64,000 nucleotides of DNA, taken from NCBI RefSeq assembly GCF_004217545.1, contig NZ_SHKY01000002.1, positions 124,001-188,000 of the forward strand, given 5' to 3'. The notes beneath the pieces were generated by a model, which was given only the letters and a program-made list of their open reading frames with translations, ran no database searches and had not been told where the DNA came from. This document shows positions 8,690-14,896 of the stretch, one piece after another; the stretch's first letter is position 1, and each line of letters opens with the position of its first letter. This stretch comes from Krasilnikovia cinnamomea (GTDB taxonomy: Bacteria > Actinomycetota > Actinomycetes > Mycobacteriales > Micromonosporaceae). The position numbers and the translations under genes were made by a program.

Positions 8690-9881
8690 GTCACCGACAA
8701 CGACCACACCGAAGATCAGGTCATACCGATACACCCGATTGAGTTAGGAGTTCTTAGCGGCATCCCAGGCCGCTCTCCATTGCGGCCAACCACTCGCCCA
8801 TACTCGTCCCCGTACGCGGCTCAGCTTCAGCGGCATCCCAAGGCCGCTCTCCATTGCGGCTCGTTGAGGAAGGCCAGGATCTGCGAGACCGGCAGCTTCA
8901 GCGGCATCCCAACGCCGCTCTCCATTGCGGCCTGGCCCGGTGGCGGTCTTGGCGCAAGCGCTGCGGCGCCTAAGCGGCGTCCCTACGCCGCTCTCCATTA
9001 CGGCAGGTTGTTGCCGATGCGGCGCAGCTCGTCGACGGCGGCTTCAGCGGCATCCCTACGCCGTTCTCCATTGCGGCTCAGCACCACGTCGGAGCGGCTT
9101 CCCGCCTGTTGGTGGGCTTCAGCGGTGTCCCTATGCCGCTCTCCATTGCGGCCATGCCTCGGTGGTCTGCCGTTCGGCGTCGCGTTCGCTTCAGCCGCAT
9201 CCCTATGCCGTTCTCCATTGCGGCGTGGCGGCTGCCCGCCGGGAGCCCGGCGCGGTGTTTGGCTTCAGCGGCGGCCCTACGCCGTCACCATTGCGGCTCC
9301 TCACAGTGGGGCGGTCCTGAAAGGCGAGATCCGGCGTGCTTCAGCGGCATCCCTACGCCGCTCTCCATTGCGGCTCGAACAGGGCCGGGGCCTCGTACCC
9401 GCGGGGGAGCTTCAGCGGCAGCCCTACGCCGCTCTCTATTGCGGCGCGGCTGGCCCGCCCGTCGGCATCGTGCTGTCCAAGCTTCAGCGGCAGCCCTACG
9501 CCGCTCACCATTGCGGCACCAATAGCCGGGGGTTGTCGCGCCGGATCATTGTGCCTCAGCGGCTGTCCCTATGCTGCTCACCATTGCGGCGCTCACCAGG
9601 CCGGCAGGTTTACAATCGTCTGGATTTCGCGGCATCCCTACGCCGCCCTCCATTGCGGCCGCGAGGGCGCCATCATCATCCTGGCCGGGATGGTTCAGGC
9701 TTCAGCGGCATCCCCACGCCGCTCTCCATTGCGGCCGGCGCCTCGCGGCGTCACCGCCGGCCACGCAGGTCAGTCCAGGCTTCAGCGGCTTCTTGCGCCG
9801 CTCTCCGCGGCCAGCGAGACTGCGGAGAGCGGGCTACCTGGGCATGCTGAGGACTCACCGGCCGCTTGGGGCCGGTCTCCA

Positions 9882-10925
9882 CTACGGGGCTAGGAACTGT
9901 TTCTGGTTCCTGTCGGTCCTTTCGGTGTCCGCCGTGGCGTCCCATGCGGCGCCGAGGGACGCCAGTTGGTCGGCGTACTCGATGCGGGTAGCCCAGTGAG
10001 CGGGCCAGATCTCGGCGCCGCCGGTGGCTCCGAGGAATGCTCCGGTGAGGCAGGCGATGGAGTCGCTGTCGCCGGAGCTGGTGGCCGCGCGGGCGAGGGC
10101 GGTGACCGGGTTGTCCGGGAACAGCAGCGCGCAGTACAGGCCGGTGGCGAGGGCTTCCTCGGCGATCCAGGCGGCGCCGGTCGCGGCGCACGGGTCAGCG
10201 CCGCGGTCGGGGTCGATCAGGGCCTCGCTGAGCCGGTCGACGGCTGCTGCGCATTCGTCCCAGCCCGCGGCGATGAACGCCTCGGGGGTGCTGGCCCGGG
10301 CCACCGACCACAGGTCACCGAGCCAGTCGTGGTGGTAGCGGCGGCGTTGGCTGGCGCAGTGGTCGCGCAGCGTGGCGGGCAGCGTGTCCAGGTCGGCGCC
10401 GTCGCGGAGCAGCCGGACGGCGTAGGCGGTCAGTTCGGCGGCGGTCAGGCCGGTGGGGTGCCCGTGGGTCAGCGCGGCTTGCAGCTGCGCGATCCCGGCG
10501 AGGATGTCGAGGTCGAGGCCGGGGATGAGTCCGACCGGGGTGACGCGCATGTTCGCGCCGCAGCCTTTGGAGGTGATTACGGTGGCGTGCTGCCACCGGC
10601 CCGGCTGGGCCAGTCGGGAACAGGCCGCCATGCATGTGCCGCCTGGGGCCCGGTTGTTGTCCGGGCTGCGCCACCAGGCGACGAACCGGGCCCGCAGCCT
10701 CGGCTCCAGCTCGTCCGGGGTCAGCGCGGCGTCGTCGTGCAGTGCGTGAGCGACGGCGAGCGCCATCTGGGTGTCGTCGGTGACCAGGGCGGGGTCGCCT
10801 TCCAGGTCGCGGGGCCCGCCGGGCCCATACCGGGCGATGATCTGCTCGACGGTCTGGAATTCGGTGGGTTTGCCGAGGGCGTCGCCGTAGGCGAGGCCGA
10901 ACAGCGATCCGGTGGCGTGCTGCAT
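9882..10925 (-). CDS. ADP-ribosylglycohydrolase (DraG/ARH-like)
   Basis: This 347-residue protein uses ATG at 10925, chosen because CAGGAGT lies at good distance (the frame opens at 10961). DraG/ARH enzymes remove ADP-ribose from arginine or other residues using two divalent metal ions. Visible motifs are LFGLAYGDALGKPTEF at the N terminus, the metal-binding VTDDTQMALA near residue 50, and the C-terminal SSGDSDSIACLTGAFLGA with the paired Asp residues. Its last codons run into the degraded end of the CRISPR array. It lies downstream of the XRE/HExxH pair on the same strand. It is close to a possible ADP-ribosyltransferase-like protein at 12743-14896, so an antidote role is conceivable. That is inference. 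Confidence 0.9.
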   Translation of the reverse strand: MQHATGSLFGLAYGDALGKPTEFQTVEQIIARYGPGGPRDLEGDPALVTDDTQMALAVAHALHDDAALTPDELEPRLRARFVAWWRSPDNNRAPGGTCMAACSRLAQPGRWQHATVITSKGCGANMRVTPVGLIPGLDLDILAGIAQLQAALTHGHPTGLTAAELTAYAVRLLRDGADLDTLPATLRDHCASQRRRYHHDWLGDLWSVARASTPEAFIAAGWDECAAAVDRLSEALIDPDRGADPCAATGAAWIAEEALATGLYCALLFPDNPVTALARAATSSGDSDSIACLTGAFLGATGGAEIWPAHWATRIEYADQLASLGAAWDATADTERTDRNQKQFLAP

Positions 10926-11004
10926 GGCGGTACTCCTGTCGAAGGTGGAGGGCGGCCCCACGTCAGCGGCTGTCTTCAGCGGCGGGTGGGCCGGGCGGGA
11001 TGGT

Positions 11005-11409
11005 TCAGGCGATACCGGCGACGGCGTCGAGCAGCTGCTGCGCGCGGGCGAACGCGATCTTCTTGTGGCCGTAGCTGGGCCAGCGGGCGTGCATGACCTC
11101 GTGCGCGATGACGGTTTCGGCGTCGCCGCGGGTCGGCAGCAGCCGCGGGCTGAGGTAGATCAGCGGGACCGGCCAGCGGGCACCGGCGGGGCCGGTGTAG
11201 GCGTCACCGGCGCACCAGCGGCCGACGGTGCGGCCGGTCCGGCGGTGGTAGGAGCGCGGGTCGAGGACGACGTCCACCGTGATCCCGGCCGCCGCGGCGT
11301 AGGCGTGGGTGCGGGTGAGTAGCCACCACAGGTCGGCGCGGGCGGCGCTGTCGGCCTGGTCGAGGTGGTGGTGCAGCAGGCTCTGGCGGTGCTGCACGAG
11401 GGCGCTCAT
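11005..11409 (-). CDS. Small HExxH putative metallopeptidase
   Basis: This 134-residue protein has one clear zinc-peptidase motif, VIAHEVMHARW near residues 97-107, followed by a helical tail (YGHKKIAFARAQQLL). Its ATG overlaps the stop of the upstream XRE regulator (ATGA), so the two are co-translated. HExxH proteins paired with XRE repressors (COG2856/ImmA with ImmR) cleave their partner repressor to induce mobile elements. This protein is the right size and context for such a role, but its overall similarity to ImmA is weak. No signal peptide is seen, so it should act in the cytoplasm. Confidence 0.65.
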   Translation of the reverse strand: MSALVQHRQSLLHHHLDQADSAARADLWWLLTRTHAYAAAAGITVDVVLDPRSYHRRTGRTVGRWCAGDAYTGPAGARWPVPLIYLSPRLLPTRGDAETVIAHEVMHARWPSYGHKKIAFARAQQLLDAVAGIA

Positions 11410-11870
11410 GGCTGCCCCTGCCCGCGGGCGGCCAATAGCTCGTCGAGGGCGTCGAGCGGTACGCGCAGCAGTTCCGCGAGTTGTTCGCGGCGCTGGGGGT
11501 CGAGCTGTGCCTGACCGGATTCGAGTTGGCTGTAGCGGGCCTGGGTGATGCCCAGGTGCGCGGCGACCTGTCCTTGGGTGAGGTTGCGCAGCGCCCGTAA
11601 CAGTTCCACCGTCATCGGCGCTTCGGGGTCGAGCAGCTCGGCCGCGTCGACGCCGAGGGCCGCGGCCAGGGCGTGCAGTGCCTTCGCTGCCGGGCGGCGG
11701 GTTCCTCCCTCATAGGCGACGATCTTGAGTCGTTCCCGGGTCACCGCGCTGTCCGACGCCGCCGCGGCGAGGCTGCGGGCCAGCTGTTCCTGGCTCAGTC
11801 GGCGCTCGCGGCGCAGCGTGCGCAGCCGTTCGGCGCTGAATGCCTCGATCACGTGGCGGGCCCGGGTCAT
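11406..11870 (-). CDS. XRE-family regulator with two HTH domains
   Basis: This 154-residue protein contains two consecutive helix-turn-helix domains. The first covers roughly residues 13-78 (LRTLRRERRLSQEQLARSLA, then KIVAYEGGTRRP and ALHALAAALGV). The second covers about 88-145 (LRALRNLTQGQVAAHLGITQ, then ARYSQLESGQA and LAELLRVPLDAL). Start is ATG at 11870 behind GAGGTAGCC. It is coupled to the HExxH protein gene downstream. The 32-bp palindrome at 12235-12266, upstream of the 94-residue gene in the same direction, is a natural candidate operator. Two HTH domains in one chain could bind both half-sites. Confidence 0.8.
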   Translation of the reverse strand: MTRARHVIEAFSAERLRTLRRERRLSQEQLARSLAAAASDSAVTRERLKIVAYEGGTRRPAAKALHALAAALGVDAAELLDPEAPMTVELLRALRNLTQGQVAAHLGITQARYSQLESGQAQLDPQRREQLAELLRVPLDALDELLAARGQGQP

Positions 11871-11916
11871 GGCTACCTCTCGTCGGTGCTGGTGACGGGC
11901 TGGCGCTCGGGCGGCG

Positions 11917-12201
11917 TTACGCCGCCTCGGGCAGCTCGTCCAGCTGGTACTGCACGGCCTGCATGAGCACTACCCGGTTGAACCGGTCCGGTGCCCAGCC
12001 GCGCTTGGCGGCGGCCGGGCCGTGCAGCGCGTCGCGGATCGCCGCGGCCAGGTTGCGGGCGGCCAGCTCCGGCGTCTCCCCGATGCCGAACAGACCCTTG
12101 TGGAAGCTGCGGTCGGTGCCCGTCGCCACCCATCCCAGGCCCTCGATCTGTGCGGGGGCGAGCGTGTACGCGGCGACGTAGGTGTCCTTGGTGACCTTCA
12201 T
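11917..12201 (-). CDS. Small protein of unknown function (94 aa)
   Basis: This 94-residue protein starts at ATG 12201 with a strong CAGGAGGACTGAC ribosome-binding site. It is acidic to neutral and includes IEGLGWVATGTDRSFHKGLF and ELAARNLAAAIRDAL. These look like a small alpha/beta fold with an N-terminal strand pair and a helix. No recognised domain. It is the first gene after the 12235-12266 palindrome and precedes the XRE/HExxH pair, so it may belong to that regulatory unit. Confidence 0.65.
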   Translation of the reverse strand: MKVTKDTYVAAYTLAPAQIEGLGWVATGTDRSFHKGLFGIGETPELAARNLAAAIRDALHGPAAAKRGWAPDRFNRVVLMQAVQYQLDELPEAA

Positions 12202-12234
12202 GTCAGTCCTCCTGTCTACGGCTCCACCGCCGTT

Positions 12235-12266
12235 CTTATATCAAGGTAACGTTAGCTTGATATAAG
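12235..12266. promoter_or_regulatory. 32-bp near-perfect palindrome, probable operator
   Basis: The arms CTTATATCAAG and CTTGATATAAG are perfect inverted repeats of 11 bp. They enclose a centre with the palindrome TAACGTTA, so the whole 32 bp is symmetrical apart from one base pair. It is strikingly AT-rich for this genome. It lies 34 bp upstream of the 94-residue gene and just after the stop of the 143-residue gene. A regulator binding site overlapping a promoter is the likeliest reading. It lacks the GC stem and T-tract of an intrinsic terminator. Confidence 0.7.
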
Positions 12267-12275
12267 CACAAGGGG

Positions 12276-12707
12276 TTATGCGTACCGGCCCGTCCAGGAG
12301 TCCTCGTCGAGCGCGTCGAGGGCGAGCTCTTCGGCGGCGTCCAGACGGGCGCCGACGAAGGTGTCCCACGCGGCGAGGACATCGACCGCGGCGCCGGTCG
12401 CGGGACGGATCCGGGCCCGTTGGCCGCTGCGCAGCTGCATGACGAGCTCGCCGCTGTCGGTGCGCACGTCGGCGAGCTGCAGGGCGCGCCGCGGGCATTG
12501 GTTGAGGGCGAAGACCGTGGTGCCGTCCTCGCCGGTGACCGGTGCGGACAACGGTCGCAGCCATAGACAGTCGGCGTCGTCGGTGTCCAGGCGCCAGGCG
12601 CGGGCCAGCGGCGCGGCGAAGGTGATCTCGCCGCCGGGGTCGGAGACCACCAGTTCCGCGTCGGTGTCGAGCAGCTGCTGCAGGGTGCGGTGCCAGTCAG
12701 GGTTCAT
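12276..12707 (-). CDS. Small acidic protein of unknown function at the end of the tagged-protein operon
   Basis: This 143-residue protein starts at ATG 12707 behind GGGAG. It is acidic and rich in short beta-type segments: AELVVSDPGGEITFAAPLARAWRL, then LWLRPLSAPV, then VFALNQCPRRALQLADV. It ends in a helical ELALDALDEDSWTGRYA tail. Nothing recognisable. It follows the ART-like protein gene by 35 bp on the same strand. A partner, chaperone or immunity role for the preceding large protein is possible from position alone. Confidence 0.65.
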   Translation of the reverse strand: MNPDWHRTLQQLLDTDAELVVSDPGGEITFAAPLARAWRLDTDDADCLWLRPLSAPVTGEDGTTVFALNQCPRRALQLADVRTDSGELVMQLRSGQRARIRPATGAAVDVLAAWDTFVGARLDAAEELALDALDEDSWTGRYA

Positions 12708-12742
12708 GGAGTGCTCCCGGTGGGTCGAGGTGGACAGAGCCG

Positions 12743-14896
12743 TCAGGTGACGACCTGGTCGATGGGGCGTCCGCGCAGCTCGGTGATGCCGCGGTCGGTC
12801 AGCAGCTTGAGGATTTGGGCGCGTTCGCCGGGCCCGGAGCAGACGATGCGGCTGGGCGCCTCGGCGCCGAGCAGGTCGAGGCCGTCGCGGAACATCACCT
12901 CGTTGTTGCTGGCGCCGAAGGTGGCGACCTTCATCGGGTCGCGGGTCAGGGAGCCGGAGTAGTGCTGGTTGGCCGGGTTGATGGCGCCGAGGTGGTCGCC
13001 GTTGTAGCCGTACCAGTCGGCGCGGCGGATCAGCACGTGCGGGTCGTCCCAGACCAGGGCCGGCCCGCTGGGGGCCTTGCCGGAGACGCGCAGGAAGACG
13101 CTGTTGGCGCCGCCGGACTTCTTGTCGGCGGCCTCGCTCATCCCGATTCCGGTGGCGGTGCCCATGGTGGCGCGTCGTTCGGTGCTGGCCAGCACGCCGG
13201 TGGATAGCATCTGGGTCAGGCCGCCGCCGCCGAGGCGGTGGACCAGCTTCTTGCCCTTGAACGCCTGCGCGACACCGTCCGCGTTGCCGCCCACGTCGAA
13301 GCGCGACCAGGTCAGCCAGCCGCCGCTGCGCTGCGGGGTCGGGTCGTAGCCGGCGCTGGCGGCCAGGGCGGCGCCGTCGGTGTGGCCGGTGGCCTGGGCG
13401 ACGGCGTCGCGCACGGCGGTGACCTTCTTCGGCAGCACCCGGGCGGCGGCCTCCAGTTGCAGACCGCGGGCCATCGCGGCCAGCTCGGTGTCGCTCTTGC
13501 CGACGGCCTCGTGGGCGTGGCTGTAGTACAGCTCCTGCAGCACCAGGTCGTGCAGCTGGGCGGAGTCGGCCAGCGCGCCGGCCACGGCCGGGTTGCTGGC
13601 CAGGCCCTGGGCGGTGATGTTGGCCTGCAGGTAGCTCCACTCCCCTTCGCCGGCGGTCATCGGCCGGTTCACCAGGTGCAGCTGGCCGAGCCGGTCGACG
13701 AGCTCGGCCGCGTGCCCGGCGCCGGGCGGGGCGATGACCTCGAGTTTGCCGCGCAGGCTGTAGTCGGTGTTCTTCGGGTCGTTGGCCGCGTACGGGCGGT
13801 AGACGGCCTGGTAGCCGTCGCCGAGGTCGATGGCGTACTCGGTGCCGTCGGCCTTGCTGCGCGCGGTGCCGTCCCAGCTCGCGGTGCCGGTGGCCGGGTC
13901 GATGCTGGCGTTGATCCGAGTGGCCTTGCGCGAGGTGATCGCGAGGCCGTCGCTGGTCTGGCCGGGCACCGGGACCATGGTGGTCACGGTGGCCACGCCG
14001 TGGTGCAGGTACGGCTCCACCATGGGAATCTTGCCGCCCTCGGTGTAGCCGGCGTTGACCGTCCCGTCGACCCGGTCGCGGATCGCGGCCAGGTGCTGGC
14101 CGTAGTGCGCCGCCATGGCCTTCTCGTCCGCGGTGGCGCCGGGGTCGTTCTGGACTGCGGCGACGGCCTGCTCCGCGGCGGTCAGGTACCCGACGACGTG
14201 CTCCGGGATCGCCTCGCCGTTCTTGAGCCGGTGGTTGACGCTCTTGGCGGCCTTGGCGACCTGTTCGTGCAGCTGCTGCTGCTCGTCGACGGGCAGCCGG
14301 CCGTTGACCTGCTGTTGGACCTGCGTGGCGACCATTTCGGTCGAGCCGTCGGCGAGCGCCTCGAGCAGTTTCGCCTCGGCGGCCTCGTCGACCGTGGCCA
14401 GCAGCACCTCGCGCGGCCCGTCCGGGCTGTCGTAGGCGATGACGGTGGCGGCGGAGTCGACGAGGTCGGCGCCGCCGACCAGCGCCGGCACGCCGGTGGC
14501 CAGCCCCACCGGCACCTCGTCGGGCACCGGCAGCAGCGGCTCGTCACGCGCGGGTGTCTGCTCCGGGTCCTCGTCCGCCGCCGGCGGTGGCGTCGCCTCG
14601 CCGGCGGGCTGCTCGGGCGATGGTTCTGCCTCGACGTCCGCGCCGGGGTCGCCAGCGGCGGCCGTCTCGGTGGCCGCGGCGAGCTCGGTGACCGGTTCGT
14701 GGCCCATGACCGTGTCGATGGCGCCCATCAGCTCGTCGAGGAAGTCGCTGACCTGCGGCGGCAACGGGCCCGCCGCGGCCGCCGTGGTGGTGGCGGCCGC
14801 GGTGGTGGTGGCCGCGGTGGTGGTGGTGTCGGGTGCGGGCGCCGCCGTGGGTGCGACGGCGTAGGACTGGTGGCTGCTCTTGCCGCCGGTTCCCAC
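12743..14896 (-). CDS. Large tagged protein with possible ADP-ribosyltransferase-like C-terminal domain
   Basis: This 717-residue protein uses GTG at 14896, behind GGGAGGCC and overlapping the TAG of the upstream gene by one base. The first residues, (M)GTGGKSSHQSYAV, match the start of that upstream protein. A long low-complexity Thr/Ala/Pro linker follows to about residue 110. Then comes an alpha-helical middle, a beta-rich region (YAIDLGDGYQAVYRPYA), and a C-terminal domain. In that domain KLVHRLGGGG near 553, a Ser in VLASTERR near 568 and NNEVMFRDGLDLL near 664 follow the order of the R-S-E catalytic triad of ADP-ribosyltransferases. No signal peptide. The ART reading is inference; the shared tag is observed. 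A DraG-like gene lies about 1.8 kb downstream. Confidence 0.6.
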   Translation of the reverse strand: MGTGGKSSHQSYAVAPTAAPAPDTTTTAATTTAAATTTAAAAGPLPPQVSDFLDELMGAIDTVMGHEPVTELAAATETAAAGDPGADVEAEPSPEQPAGEATPPPAADEDPEQTPARDEPLLPVPDEVPVGLATGVPALVGGADLVDSAATVIAYDSPDGPREVLLATVDEAAEAKLLEALADGSTEMVATQVQQQVNGRLPVDEQQQLHEQVAKAAKSVNHRLKNGEAIPEHVVGYLTAAEQAVAAVQNDPGATADEKAMAAHYGQHLAAIRDRVDGTVNAGYTEGGKIPMVEPYLHHGVATVTTMVPVPGQTSDGLAITSRKATRINASIDPATGTASWDGTARSKADGTEYAIDLGDGYQAVYRPYAANDPKNTDYSLRGKLEVIAPPGAGHAAELVDRLGQLHLVNRPMTAGEGEWSYLQANITAQGLASNPAVAGALADSAQLHDLVLQELYYSHAHEAVGKSDTELAAMARGLQLEAAARVLPKKVTAVRDAVAQATGHTDGAALAASAGYDPTPQRSGGWLTWSRFDVGGNADGVAQAFKGKKLVHRLGGGGLTQMLSTGVLASTERRATMGTATGIGMSEAADKKSGGANSVFLRVSGKAPSGPALVWDDPHVLIRRADWYGYNGDHLGAINPANQHYSGSLTRDPMKVATFGASNNEVMFRDGLDLLGAEAPSRIVCSGPGERAQILKLLTDRGITELRGRPIDQVVT

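Larger units (their letters stand above)
7863..8753 (-). mobile_element. IS5-family (IS427-like) insertion sequence inside a CRISPR repeat
   Basis: This is an 891-bp element bounded by perfect terminal inverted repeats, GAACTCCTAACTC at 7863-7875 and GAGTTAGGAGTTC at 8741-8753. It is flanked by a 3-bp duplication TTA (7860-7862 and 8754-8756). Removing the element and one TTA restores a CRISPR repeat (GCT-TTA-GCGGCATCCC onward), so it landed within a repeat unit. It encodes a transposase on the minus strand in two overlapping frames joined by a probable -1 frameshift. Size, ends, TNA-type target duplication and two-frame transposase all fit the IS427 group of IS5. Confidence 0.95.
7270..9810 (+). 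CRISPR. CRISPR array, about 23 divergent 36-bp repeats, split by an IS
   Basis: Repeats start at 7270, 7342, 7417, 7491, 7568, 7641, 7714, 7785, 7857 (broken by the IS, resumes at 8754), 8824, 8895, 8968, 9041, 9116, 9188, 9262, 9338, 9409, 9481, 9553, 9623, 9699 and 9779. The consensus begins GCTTCAGCGGCATCCCTACG and ends CCGCTCTCCATTGCGG. It contains the hairpin AGCGGC/GCCGCT around an 8-nt loop. Spacers are about 34-40 bp. Very many repeats carry substitutions: CAACG, CAAGG or CTATG for CTACG, CTCACC for CTCTCC, and GCC for GCT. The repeat at 7491 has insertions, those at 9262 and 9779 are shortened, and a possible further relic lies at 9854-9886. The type I-G operon ends 179 bp upstream, so the array belongs to it. 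Confidence 0.95.

Noticed and set aside
7270..9810. Self-targeting spacers against the rest of the window
   Set aside because: Reading spacers against the annotated genes I saw no match longer than chance. A BLAST search against the replicon and host would decide.
7115..9999. Open frames running through the CRISPR array on the plus strand (up to 498 codons)
   Set aside because: They are repeats of the same peptide (such as SGIPTPLSIAA) created by in-frame repeats and spacers, with no start signals. The array explains them fully.
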